From NCBI GenBank assembly GCA_041168905.1, contig JBEEJZ010000074.1, forward strand, positions 10,133-74,132: 64,000 bases of DNA, given 5' to 3'. Source of the stretch: JBEEJZ01 sp041168905 (GTDB lineage: Bacteria > Pseudomonadota > Gammaproteobacteria > Burkholderiales > Burkholderiaceae_C). Shown in pieces: positions 41,740-49,961 of the stretch. Numbering within the stretch: the stretch's first letter is position 1; each line of letters begins with the position of its first letter. The position numbers and the translations under genes were made by a program. The notes below the pieces were generated by a model that was not told the origin of the DNA, ran no database searches, and saw only the letters and a list, made by a program, of their open reading frames with translations.

Positions 41740-42246
41740 ATGGCCAACCATGTGATTGCTGTTTACCCCGGAACCTTTGACCCCATTACGCTGGGTCATG
41801 AGGACGTTGTCCGCCGGGCCACCCAGTTGTTCGACCGTGTGATCGTGGCGGTGGCGGCTGGGCACCACAAAAAAGCCCTTTTTTCGCTGGAGGAGCGCAT
41901 GGACATGGTGCGCCAGGCCACCAGTCACCTTCCCGGCGTCGAGGTGGACAGCTTTTCGGGGCTCATGCGCGACTTTGTGGTGGCCCGCAAGGCCAAGGCC
42001 ATGGTTCGGGGGCTGCGTGCGGTGACAGACTTCGACTATGAGTTCCAGCTTGCCGGCATGAACCGCAGCCTGATGCCGGATGTGGAGACGGTCTTTTTGA
42101 CCCCCAGCGACAAATACCAGTTCATCTCCAGCACCTTTGTGCGGGAGATCGCCACCCTCGGCGGTGAGGTGGACAACTTTGTCTCGCCTGCGGTGCGCGA
42201 CCGCTTGATGCAAAAACTGGGGGCTGCGCGTCAGGCACAGCCCTGA
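41740..42246 (+). CDS. coaD: Phosphopantetheine adenylyltransferase
   Basis: This is the fourth step of coenzyme A synthesis, transferring AMP to 4'-phosphopantetheine. The 168 residues show YPGTFDPITLGH (residues about 7-18), holding the T/HxGH nucleotidyltransferase motif, and the ISSTFVREI segment that closes the active site. GAGGAG lies before the ATG at 41740, and the upstream open codons overlap rsmD and are not used. Confidence 0.95.
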   Translation: MANHVIAVYPGTFDPITLGHEDVVRRATQLFDRVIVAVAAGHHKKALFSLEERMDMVRQATSHLPGVEVDSFSGLMRDFVVARKAKAMVRGLRAVTDFDYEFQLAGMNRSLMPDVETVFLTPSDKYQFISSTFVREIATLGGEVDNFVSPAVRDRLMQKLGAARQAQP

Positions 42247-42359
42247 ACTGAATCGGGCATTTGCCCCTGCCGCAGGCGGTGCTGGCGCGCTGGGCGGGAT
42301 AATTGAGGCATGTCCATGTCAAACTGCCTGCCTGCCATAAGCCTTTTGCGAGGTGTCTC

Positions 42360-42608
42360 GTGGCGCTGATCATCACCGACGAATGCATCAATTGCGATGT
42401 GTGTGAGCCCGAGTGCCCCAATGAGGCGATTTACATGGGGCAGGATATCTACGAAATAGACCCCCATAAATGCACTGAATGTGTGGGGCACTTTGACGAA
42501 CCCCAGTGCGTGCAGGTGTGCCCAGTGGCCTGCATTCCAGTGAACCTCGCCTTTGTGGAAGACAAGGAAACGCTGTGGCAAAAATACCGGCGCCTGCAAG
42601 GCCAGTAG
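42360..42608 (+). CDS. YfhL-type 4Fe-4S ferredoxin
   Basis: This is an 82-residue ferredoxin with two 4Fe-4S clusters. The first cysteine set is CINCDVCEPECP, and the second has CTEC, an insertion GHFDEPQ, and CVQVCPVAC. The longer spacing in the second set marks the YfhL/Allochromatium-type ferredoxins of low potential. The start is a GTG with GAGG seven bases upstream. It ends the M16-rsmD-coaD run. Confidence 0.9.
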   Translation: MALIITDECINCDVCEPECPNEAIYMGQDIYEIDPHKCTECVGHFDEPQCVQVCPVACIPVNLAFVEDKETLWQKYRRLQGQ

Positions 42609-42659
42609 GACGGTGAAGCCTCCCTTGTACGGGCCGGCCGTCTGCTGGTAGTGTCTGTT

Positions 42660-43160
42660 TTAGTTGTCCCTGTTTTTTTGTTGCTTGGACGATGGTGGCG
42701 GCTTCACCGGTTTGGGCGGCTTGGGCGCTAGTGCGGTGAACTCTCCCGATTTGCGCGGCCTGAACAGTTTGGGTTTTTCGGCGCGGGGCGTCGTGTCAGC
42801 TTGCAGCACCGTGTTGATGCCATCACTGCGGGGCGTTGTGGGTGGGCTGGGAGGCGATGGTGCCCTCGGTGCGGTGGGCTTTCCTACTGGCTTCGCTGCC
42901 AGGTCTTTCTTTTCTTGAGCTTGTCGCTCACGCTGCATCTGCTCCGCCAGCTGGCTGGCCTGCGCGGTTTGCTTGTCCATTTGGCGCTTTTCCTGTGCGC
43001 TGCGAGCGTCTTGCACCTCCAGGGTCTCGGCGTTGGCGCAAGGCGTCTGGCTGTAGCTGTTGCCACAGCGGTAGACCTGTTGGGCCTGTGCACTCGCCGC
43101 ACTCAGCCACACGCACGCGACGATGGCTGTGAAATACAAGATGCTTGGTGTTTGTTTCAT
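42660..43160 (-). CDS. Secreted proline-rich protein with a DUF4124-like start
   Basis: This 166-residue protein has a signal peptide (about 1-26, ending AQA). A short domain with VYRCGNSYSQTPC (about 29-41) resembles the beginning of DUF4124 proteins. Then come a charged coiled-coil-like stretch rich in Gln, Glu and Arg (about 55-90) and a long proline- and lysine-rich tail. It is probably periplasmic or tied to the cell wall. Its start overlaps the pth stop by four bases, so it is translated from the pth mRNA. Confidence 0.72.
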   Translation of the reverse strand: MKQTPSILYFTAIVACVWLSAASAQAQQVYRCGNSYSQTPCANAETLEVQDARSAQEKRQMDKQTAQASQLAEQMQRERQAQEKKDLAAKPVGKPTAPRAPSPPSPPTTPRSDGINTVLQADTTPRAEKPKLFRPRKSGEFTALAPKPPKPVKPPPSSKQQKNRDN

Positions 43161-43798
43161 GGCGTCCCTGGTGTCGTGTCCGTATTCTCGACTGAAGTTG
43201 GGGCCCGAGGCGGCTTGGGTCTGGGAGGCTTGCTGGTGTGGATGAGCAGCATGGCTTTGTCCATGCTGCCGTCCAGAAGGTGTGGCAAAGCCCTGACGGA
43301 GCGGTCGATAGCCTGGTCGATGGCGATGCGGTGATCCAGGGAAGGTTTTTTCAGGACCCAGTGCACGACCTCCGATTTGACGCCCGGGTGCCCGACGCCG
43401 AGTTTGAGGCGCCAATATTGATCGGTGCCCAGTTGCGCATGAATATCACGCAGACCGTTGTGGCCAGCGTGGCTACCGCCCAGCTTGAGTTTGGCTTGAC
43501 CAGGCTCCAGATCCAGTTCATCGTGCGCCACCAGAATTTCTTGCGGAGCGATCTTGAAAAACCGGGCAAGGGCGCCGACCGAACGCCCGGAAAGATTCAT
43601 GAAGGTCTGCGGTTCTAACAGCCAGACGTTTTGCCCGTTGACACTGGTGCGTGCCACTAGCCCTTGGTAGGACTTGTCCATCACCAAGTTTGTGTTCAGT
43701 GCACGTGCAATTTGGTCGAGCCACCAGAAGCCAGCGTTGTGGCGTGTGTATTCATAGTCGGGACCCGGGTTGCCCAGTCCCACAAACAGCTTGATCAT
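43157..43798 (-). CDS. pth: Peptidyl-tRNA hydrolase
   Basis: This enzyme releases peptides from stalled peptidyl-tRNA. The 213 residues include the family start LFVGLGNPGPDYEYTRHN with the catalytic His, the QTFMNLSG motif, and HDELD followed by KLGGSHAGHNG. The C-terminus carries a proline-rich extra tail beyond the usual 190 residues. It lies downstream of rplY after a terminator and a short tandem repeat, so it may have its own promoter. Confidence 0.95.
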   Translation of the reverse strand: MIKLFVGLGNPGPDYEYTRHNAGFWWLDQIARALNTNLVMDKSYQGLVARTSVNGQNVWLLEPQTFMNLSGRSVGALARFFKIAPQEILVAHDELDLEPGQAKLKLGGSHAGHNGLRDIHAQLGTDQYWRLKLGVGHPGVKSEVVHWVLKKPSLDHRIAIDQAIDRSVRALPHLLDGSMDKAMLLIHTSKPPRPKPPRAPTSVENTDTTPGTP

Positions 43799-43852
43799 CT
43801 CTGAATTATCCAGTGGCGGCTATCGCCCAAATGCTGCACCGAAATGTGTCAC

Positions 43853-43878
43853 CCATATGTGCCAACCATATGTGCCAA
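43853..43878. repeat. Perfect tandem repeat of 13 bases, two copies
   Basis: CCATATGTGCCAA occurs twice without a gap (43853-43865 and 43866-43878). It lies in the 144-base spacer between rplY and pth, directly next to the rplY terminator. Each copy holds the palindrome CATATG. It may be a binding site for pth control or simple slippage. Confidence 0.9.
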
Positions 43879-43883
43879 AACAA

Positions 43884-43907
43884 AAAGGCCCACCGAGGTG
43901 GGCCTTT
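43884..43907 (-). terminator. Rho-independent terminator of rplY
   Basis: On the minus strand an 11-base-pair stem (AAAGGCCCACC with its complement) is followed by TTTTTG and a further T-rich run. It lies 35 bases after the rplY stop codon. Confidence 0.85.
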
Positions 43908-43942
43908 CGCGGCAGGGCGCTGAGCGCGCCTGGGCAGAAGAA

Positions 43943-44569
43943 TTACTTCTTACCCTTGCCTTTGGCGGCGCCCTTGGCGGGAGCAGCTTCTACGGGTGCA
44001 ACTTCTTCCACAACCGGCGTCACCACCGACACGACCACGGGGTTTTCCTTGCCCTTGGTCACGGCAGTCACGCCCTTAGGCAGTTGAATGTCGCGAACGT
44101 GCAGGGACGTGCCCTTGACCAGACCCTTCAGGTCGACATTGATGAATTCGGGCAGGTCGGCTGGCAGGCAGGCGACTTCGATTTCGGTCAGCACGTGGGT
44201 GATCAGGCAGTGGTCGAGCTTGAAGGCTGCAGACTCTTCCTGGCCGCTGAAGTGCATGGGCACCTTCATGTGCAGCTTGGTGTTGGCTTCCACGCGTTGG
44301 AAGTCAATGTGCAGGACAAGTTGCTTGTAGGGGTGCATCTGCACGTCACGCAGCAGAACCTTGCTTTCCTTGCCGGCAATTTCCATGTCGAGCACGGAGG
44401 CGTGGAAGGCTTCCTTCTTCAGGGCGTGCCACAGCGAGTTGTGGTCCAGCTCGATGAGCTGGGCTTCACCGGTGCCACCGTAGACGATACCGGGCGTGCG
44501 ACCGGTGATGCGGAGACGGCGGCTCGCACCCGTACCCTGCTTTGCGCGCTCAAAAGCGACGAATTTCAT
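43943..44569 (-). CDS. rplY: 50S ribosomal protein L25 / general stress protein Ctc
   Basis: This is the long (CTC) form of L25, which binds 5S rRNA. The 208 residues have the N-terminal 5S-binding domain (about 1-95, with the RLRITGRTPGIVYGG segment) and the beta-rich C-terminal domain. They end in an Ala/Pro/Lys-rich tail (AKGAAKGKGKK) with likely RNA contacts. It follows prs on the same strand after a candidate terminator. Confidence 0.94.
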   Translation of the reverse strand: MKFVAFERAKQGTGASRRLRITGRTPGIVYGGTGEAQLIELDHNSLWHALKKEAFHASVLDMEIAGKESKVLLRDVQMHPYKQLVLHIDFQRVEANTKLHMKVPMHFSGQEESAAFKLDHCLITHVLTEIEVACLPADLPEFINVDLKGLVKGTSLHVRDIQLPKGVTAVTKGKENPVVVSVVTPVVEEVAPVEAAPAKGAAKGKGKK

Positions 44570-44614
44570 AACTTACTCCTGAAAGAGTCCACCGCGACCA
44601 GTGCGACTCAGATT

Positions 44615-44648
44615 AAAAAAGACCTGCCGGCGCCATCAGCGCAGCAGG
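44615..44648 (-). terminator. Candidate terminator after prs
   Basis: On the minus strand CCTGC and GCAGG, with an inner GCGC/GCGC pairing, form a hairpin followed by TCTTTTTT. It lies about 17 bases after the prs stop and before rplY. The stem has internal mismatches, so it may be leaky. Confidence 0.6.
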
Positions 44649-44664
44649 CCCACTTTTGTTCGGA

Positions 44665-45642
44665 TTAGATCAACTTGTCCTGGTCCGAAAACAAACTCAT
44701 GACCGACTCACCCTTGGCTATGCGCTGGATGGTTTCGGCAATCAAGGGGGCCACGTTCAGCTGGCGAATCTTTTGGCAAGCTTGCGCAGACGCGCTCAGC
44801 GGAATGGTGTTGGTCACCACGACTTCATCCAGCGCATTGCCTTTGTTGATACGCTCGATGGCCGGGCCGGAGAAGATGGGGTGGGTGCAATAGGCATAAA
44901 CCTTCTTTGCACCACGCTCTTTAAGTACCTCGGCGTCCTTCACCAAAGTACCTGCGGTGTCGATCATGTCATCCATGATGACGCAGTTGCGCCCCTCGAT
45001 TTCGCCGATCACGTGCATCACTTCACTGACGTTGGCACGGGGGCGGCGTTTGTCGATGATGGCAAGATCACAGCCGAGCTGCTTGGCCAATGCGCGGGCA
45101 CGGACCACACCACCCACATCGGGGGACACAACGATCAGGTCTTCGTAGTTTTTCTGGCGCACATCGCCCAGCAAAACCGGCGAGGCGTAAATGTTGTCGA
45201 CCGGAATGTCAAAAAAGCCCTGGATCTGGTCGGCGTGCAGGTCCATGGTGAGCACACGGGCAACACCCACGGCTTGCAACATGTTGGCTACTACCTTAGC
45301 CGTGATGGGCACGCGAGACGAGCGAGGCCGACGGTCCTGGCGTGCGTAGCCGAAATACGGAATCACAGCGCTGATACGCTCTGCCGATGCCCGCTTGAGT
45401 GCATCGACCATGATCAACAACTCCATCAGGTTGTCGTTGGTTGGCGCGCAGGTGCTTTGAATGACAAACACGTCGCGAGCGCGAACGTTCTGATTGATTT
45501 CTACAGTGACTTCACCGTCAGAAAACCGACCAACTGTGGCTGCACCAAGAGAGATATTGAGATGCTGGGCAATGTCCGAGGCCAACTGGGGATTGGCGTT
45601 GCCGGTAAAAACCATGAAATCAGGGGAGGGTGCTACCTGCAT
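44665..45642 (-). CDS. prs: Ribose-phosphate pyrophosphokinase
   Basis: This enzyme makes PRPP from ribose 5-phosphate and ATP for nucleotide, histidine and tryptophan synthesis. The 325 residues contain the FTGNANPQLA start, the ATP-binding FGYARQDRR loop, the metal-binding DLHADQIQGFF signature and the PRPP loop DDMIDTAGT. The length and motifs are those of class I PRPP synthases. tRNA-Gln lies 75 bases upstream on the same strand. Confidence 0.96.
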   Translation of the reverse strand: MQVAPSPDFMVFTGNANPQLASDIAQHLNISLGAATVGRFSDGEVTVEINQNVRARDVFVIQSTCAPTNDNLMELLIMVDALKRASAERISAVIPYFGYARQDRRPRSSRVPITAKVVANMLQAVGVARVLTMDLHADQIQGFFDIPVDNIYASPVLLGDVRQKNYEDLIVVSPDVGGVVRARALAKQLGCDLAIIDKRRPRANVSEVMHVIGEIEGRNCVIMDDMIDTAGTLVKDAEVLKERGAKKVYAYCTHPIFSGPAIERINKGNALDEVVVTNTIPLSASAQACQKIRQLNVAPLIAETIQRIAKGESVMSLFSDQDKLI

Positions 45643-45717
45643 GTGAATTCCAGCAATTGATAAGTGTTTGCGCCTGCATTTGTCAAGATCTGAAAATTCA
45701 GTTTTGACTCAGCAATT

Positions 45718-45794
45718 TGGCAGGGGAGGAAGGATTCGAACCTTCGCATGCTGGAATCAAAATCCAGTGCCTTAACCAACTTGGCGACTCCCCT
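45718..45794 (-). tRNA. tRNA-Gln (anticodon TTG)
   Basis: The complete cloverleaf can be drawn: acceptor AGGGGAG/CTCCCCT, a three-pair D stem with the GGTTAA loop part, anticodon stem CTGGA/TCCAG with loop TTTTGAT (anticodon TTG), a five-base variable loop, T arm GAAGG-TTCGAAT-CCTTC, discriminator G and encoded CCA. The first pair is A1-U72, the reverse of the U1-A72 of E. coli. It sits between ispE and prs, a conserved place in betaproteobacteria. Confidence 0.96.
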
Positions 45795-45838
45795 ACACGG
45801 GTCGATAGCAATTTGCTGTCAACCGATATACCACCGCA

Positions 45839-46672
45839 TCAAGCCCATCCCGCCAAAGGATGAGCCTCCAGAGTACGACACTTGCGAACTGCATAGCCCA
45901 AAGGGGCTGTAGGCAGATGAACATCATGGCGCATCTGAGCAAACACCGCGCTACCCGAACCTGTCATTCGGCCCTGCAATCCCAATGTCGAAAGCCAATC
46001 GATAGCTTCTTTGACGCTTGGGCACAAGGCTTCAGCTACAGGCTGCAAGTCGTTTCGGCCAAAGCCGCTGGTGTTTGCAGCGAAGTCCGTCATTATAGAC
46101 AGCTCTGAATCGCGTTTGAGAGATGGACTCGAGAAAATTTTTCGCGTGTCGAGTCCTTCTGGTGGTTTTGCCACCAGAAAGTGCATGGGCGACAGCTCCA
46201 GTGGGCTGACCTTTTCCCCTATGCCCTCCACCCAGGCGTGCTGGCCCAGCAAAAAAAAGGGCACATCAGCACCCAGGCGTAAGCCTATGTTCGACAACTG
46301 GCTGCGTGTGTATCCCAGATTCCAGAGCTGATTCAGCGCTAGCAAGGTTGTGGCGGCATCCGATGATCCTCCCCCCATGCCCGCCTGGGCCGGAACGCGT
46401 TTGTCTATGCCGATGTGCACGCCGTGGTGAGTACCACTGTCCGCCTGGAGTGCGCGTGCTGCCCGCACCACCAGGTCGTCCGCAGGCAATGGGGTGCTAA
46501 GGTCCTCTCGGCTGATCTGGCCATGCTGGCGCAGCTCAAAGTGCAGGGTGTCGCACCAGTCAATCAAGACGAAGGCAGATTGCAGCAGGTGATAGCCGTC
46601 GGGACGCTGACCTACGATGTGCAAAAACAGATTGAGTTTGGCCGGCGCCGGGACGTCAAGGATCGCTTTCAT
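45839..46672 (-). CDS. ispE: 4-diphosphocytidyl-2-C-methyl-D-erythritol kinase
   Basis: This GHMP-family kinase belongs to the MEP pathway to isoprenoids. The 277 residues carry the start motif PAPAKLNLFLHI, the ATP-binding loop PAQAGMGGGSSDAA (about 94-107) and the late glycine motif RMTGSGSAVFA. It is preceded by lolB on the same strand (33 bases) and followed by tRNA-Gln. Confidence 0.95.
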   Translation of the reverse strand: MKAILDVPAPAKLNLFLHIVGQRPDGYHLLQSAFVLIDWCDTLHFELRQHGQISREDLSTPLPADDLVVRAARALQADSGTHHGVHIGIDKRVPAQAGMGGGSSDAATTLLALNQLWNLGYTRSQLSNIGLRLGADVPFFLLGQHAWVEGIGEKVSPLELSPMHFLVAKPPEGLDTRKIFSSPSLKRDSELSIMTDFAANTSGFGRNDLQPVAEALCPSVKEAIDWLSTLGLQGRMTGSGSAVFAQMRHDVHLPTAPLGYAVRKCRTLEAHPLAGWA

Positions 46673-46705
46673 GACGGGCGATTATCTTTCTTGCAACTGG
46701 TGTGC

Positions 46706-47209
46706 TCAGCGTTCCAGCGCTACGCGCAGTTCGACGACCGGCTCAGGGCTGGAGCGCCGGGCCGTCAGCCGGCCCTCAGGCCACGCCTGCAGATCGGCTT
46801 GCCAGCCTGGCGCGGACGCTGCCTCGCCGGCCAGCCAAGCAAACAAGGCTGACAACGGCAACTCAGTCCCTACCGTTTTGACCAGCAAGGCCTGCAGGTT
46901 GTCAAACTGTTGTGTCTGTCCCTGGCTTTGGAGTTCGGCTAGCTCGGGGGACCAACGCAGGGAAGCGGCCGTGCTGCCCAGCGGGGTCAAAAAGGTCAGG
47001 CTGCCTGCACGGGCGTCGCCGCGCAGTTCAAACGAGGCACTGCTGGACTGTACGGGCTCAGACAGAATCTTGATGGCCAGACGCCCTTGCCATAGTCTGA
47101 GGTCTTGAGCCGGTGGGCTTAACGGCTTCTGGGCGCAAGCGCTCAGCAAAAACGCCATGATCATTGCAGTGATGATGGTGGCCCATCTCAGTGGTATCTG
47201 CACCCGCAT
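46706..47209 (-). CDS. lolB: Outer-membrane lipoprotein LolB
   Basis: This is the outer-membrane receptor that accepts lipoproteins from LolA. The 167 residues begin with a lipoprotein signal ending LLSAC (cysteine near residue 25). The mature part has the LolB features: a WQGRLAIKI strand, the FELRGDARAGSLTFLTPLGSTAASL segment (read in two parts) and a C-terminal conserved W. The ATG at 47209 was chosen for a signal of normal length. A GTG at 47245 overlapping the TPR stop is the alternative and would add 12 residues. Confidence 0.85.
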   Translation of the reverse strand: MRVQIPLRWATIITAMIMAFLLSACAQKPLSPPAQDLRLWQGRLAIKILSEPVQSSSASFELRGDARAGSLTFLTPLGSTAASLRWSPELAELQSQGQTQQFDNLQALLVKTVGTELPLSALFAWLAGEAASAPGWQADLQAWPEGRLTARRSSPEPVVELRVALER

Positions 47210-47241
47210 CGAGTGCCAATGATCGAATCGTGAAGCCACCG

Positions 47242-49011
47242 TCACAGAGACGCGCCCAGCCGCTTCAGGGTTTCCAGCAGGGTGTCGTTCTCAGGTGCCA
47301 GCTGCTGCGCTTCACGCCAAATCGCCACGGCGGCTTCTCGCCGGCCCATGTGCCATAGCACCTCACCCAGATGGGCGCCAATTTCCGCATCCCGTTTGGC
47401 ATCAAAAGCGCCTTGAAGAATGCGCTGTGCCTCGGCCAGATTGCCGCTGCGAAACTCCACCCAGCCCAGGCTATCAACAATGTAAGGGTCGCGGGGCGCA
47501 AAGGTCAGGGCCTTCAGGATCAGTTCCTTGGCCTCCGGCAAACGCAAGCCACGGTCAGCCAACGAGTAGCCCAAGGCGTTGTAGGCTTGCGCCGATTGGG
47601 GCTTGAGTTCGATGACCCGACGCAACAGCGCCTCCATGCCGGTCAGGTCTCCCAGCTTCTCTGCCAACATGGCCTGGTCGTACAGGAGTTCACTGTCTTG
47701 TGGGTTGCTCGCAACCGCAGACTGGAGCAGTGCGTGGGCGTCCGCATAGAGTTTGTTGTCCCGCAGAAGCTGGGTTTCGGCCATCAACTTCAGCCTGGCG
47801 TCGCTGTCGTTTCTTTCCGGTAGGTTGCGTAAGAGTTGCCGGGCTTCGTCGATGCGACCCTGGCGCGCCAGGATGGAGGCTCTGCGGCTTTGCGCAGCAA
47901 CAAGTGCTTCCGCGTTGTCCACCTTGGACAGCCAGGTCTGGGCTTGTGCCAGGTTACCGTTTTGCTCGGCCACTTCAGCCAGTGCCAGATAAGCTTGCGC
48001 CAGCCCGGCTTCGTTGTCGGTGTTAGCCGCTTTGCCGTTTTCATCGGCGACCAGGTGCACATAACGTTTCAATGCCGCTTCTGCCTGCACGCGGTCGCGG
48101 TTTTGCAAGGCCAGCGTGCCGACGATCAGCCAGGCCTGCGCCTGCTCGGGCTCAGCTTGCGTGAGGATGCGCGCCTGCGTGGCCGCCTCTTCGTAGCGCT
48201 GCGCACCCATCAGCACGCGGGCGTAGGCGAGCCTGACCGCAGCCGACGGCTTGGCCCCGTCCAACTGCTTGCGAACCAGGACCTCGGAGGGCACAGGCAC
48301 TGCGTTCATCAGCATCAGGGCCAGCATGGCGGGGCTTTCGGCCTGCGGATTCACGGCTTGCCCCGCGCGAGCCGCAGCCAGCGCGCCCTCCACGTCCCCT
48401 GCATCGAGCCGCATGCGGCCTATGCTGGTCCAAGCTGAGGGAGCATTGGGAAGGTTGCTTATGTGATCGGCCAATGCCTGTTCCACCACCATGGCTGCTT
48501 TTTTCTTGTTGCTCACGCGGCTGAAAAGGCGCGGCAGAGCTGTGATGGCCTCGGCCTGCTCAGCCGGGCTGACCAAGGCAATGTCACGCTTGATGGGCTC
48601 CACCGCTTCGCTAAGCCGGTTCATGCCCAGGAGAATTTGCAGCAGGTAGCGGTTTGCTTCGCGCGAAGTAGGGGCAGCTGTGCGCCAGGCGCGCGCTGCC
48701 TGTAAGGCCGCTTCTCCTGACCGGGCCTGCAGGGCGACCTCAACGGCGCGTTGGTAGATGGTCACATCACCCGTTTTACGGGCAACATCCATCAGAAAAG
48801 GGTAAGCGGCAGCGGGTTCGCCACCCTGGGCGCGCAACTCTGCAGCCAGTAGCAGGTAAAACAACTCCCCGTCGAGCCGAGAGTTCGATATGGCGGGAAC
48901 AGCGACCTTTGCTTGTCCAGCCTCGCTGGCTTTGTTGGACGCGGGTGCCGCCGCTGCGTGCAGCGTGCAGGCTGACAGGGTCAAGAGTGCCAGAGGCTTC
49001 AGTAAAAACAT
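47242..49011 (-). CDS. Tetratricopeptide repeat protein, probably periplasmic
   Basis: This 589-residue protein begins with a signal sequence (about 1-20, near LSACTLHAAAA; a cysteine at about 15 may make it a lipoprotein). It is then built of TPR helices over its whole length. Clear repeats include YNALGYSLADRGLRLPEAKELI and IGAHLGEVLWHMGRREAAVAIW. It probably serves as a scaffold in the envelope. It directly precedes lolB on the same strand, which suggests a role in outer-membrane assembly, but the partner is unknown. It is divergent from mutM with 134 bases between starts. Confidence 0.85.
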   Translation of the reverse strand: MFLLKPLALLTLSACTLHAAAAPASNKASEAGQAKVAVPAISNSRLDGELFYLLLAAELRAQGGEPAAAYPFLMDVARKTGDVTIYQRAVEVALQARSGEAALQAARAWRTAAPTSREANRYLLQILLGMNRLSEAVEPIKRDIALVSPAEQAEAITALPRLFSRVSNKKKAAMVVEQALADHISNLPNAPSAWTSIGRMRLDAGDVEGALAAARAGQAVNPQAESPAMLALMLMNAVPVPSEVLVRKQLDGAKPSAAVRLAYARVLMGAQRYEEAATQARILTQAEPEQAQAWLIVGTLALQNRDRVQAEAALKRYVHLVADENGKAANTDNEAGLAQAYLALAEVAEQNGNLAQAQTWLSKVDNAEALVAAQSRRASILARQGRIDEARQLLRNLPERNDSDARLKLMAETQLLRDNKLYADAHALLQSAVASNPQDSELLYDQAMLAEKLGDLTGMEALLRRVIELKPQSAQAYNALGYSLADRGLRLPEAKELILKALTFAPRDPYIVDSLGWVEFRSGNLAEAQRILQGAFDAKRDAEIGAHLGEVLWHMGRREAAVAIWREAQQLAPENDTLLETLKRLGASL

Positions 49012-49145
49012 CAAACCATAATAATCCAAGGTCGCCTGTGGCGATGGGTCTCCATTCGGCTTACCCTGCCACGGACAAGCCTTTGCGTTTGTGCACTGCA
49101 GGGCTGAAGGGCTGCGCCTCGTTATTCACCGAAACCTCAACTGAT

Positions 49146-49961
49146 ATGCCTGAATTACCCGAAGTTGAAGTCACCCGCCTGAGCTTTGCGCAGCGCATTG
49201 CTGGAGCCACCGTGTTGGCTGCGCACCTAGGCAAGCCCCTGCGCTGGCCTCTAGGAGTGGAACCGGCCACCTTGACAGGCTCCCGTGTGTTGGGCGTGCG
49301 CCGACGCGGCAAGTATTTGTTGCTGGATCTGGACCGTGGACTGCTGCTCATCCACCTGGGCATGTCGGGCAGCCTCAGTTTTGCGGTGGAACTGCCGCTG
49401 CCTGGCGTGCATGATCACTTTGAACTTCAGACCACTCAGGGCACCCTGCGCTTGCACGACCCCCGCCGGTTTGGGGCTGTGGTGTTTGCGGCCCATGAAC
49501 AGTCGCCTGCGGCTCAAAAGTTGCTGGGCAAGCTGGGCGTGGAGCCTTTAGGCGAACAATTCGATCTGGCCGGCTTTGCCGCAGGACTCAAGCGGCACAA
49601 GGCGGCGATCAAACAGGTCTTGCTGGCGGGCGAGGTGGTTGTGGGTGTGGGCAATATTTATGCATCAGAGGCGTTGTTCATGGCGGGGATACGACCCACG
49701 ACCAGCTCGGCTCGCCTGGGCAGCGCCCGGGTCGCTCGTTTGCACGCCAGTGTGCGTGAGGTGCTTACGCGTGCGGTGGAGGTCGGAGGCAGCACGCTGC
49801 GCGATTTTTCAAATGCTCAGGGGCAGAACGGTTACTTCCAGCTCCAGGCACAGGTCTATGGTCGCGAAGGCCAGCCCTGCCGGGTGTGCGCCACGCCGAT
49901 CAAGGCCCTGCGCCAGGGACAGCGGTCCACTTTCTTCTGCCCGATGTGCCAAAAAAGATGA
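49146..49961 (+). CDS. mutM: Formamidopyrimidine-DNA glycosylase (Fpg/MutM)
   Basis: This bifunctional glycosylase/AP lyase removes 8-oxoguanine. The 271 residues start MPELPEVEV, so Pro2 and Glu3 of the active site are present. A helix-two-turn-helix and the C-terminal zinc finger (CRVC and CPMC pairs, about residues 244-269) follow. The ATG at 49146 is fixed by the catalytic proline. It overlaps mutY by four bases (ATGA), pairing two enzymes of the 8-oxoguanine defence in one transcript. Confidence 0.96.
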   Translation: MPELPEVEVTRLSFAQRIAGATVLAAHLGKPLRWPLGVEPATLTGSRVLGVRRRGKYLLLDLDRGLLLIHLGMSGSLSFAVELPLPGVHDHFELQTTQGTLRLHDPRRFGAVVFAAHEQSPAAQKLLGKLGVEPLGEQFDLAGFAAGLKRHKAAIKQVLLAGEVVVGVGNIYASEALFMAGIRPTTSSARLGSARVARLHASVREVLTRAVEVGGSTLRDFSNAQGQNGYFQLQAQVYGREGQPCRVCATPIKALRQGQRSTFFCPMCQKR

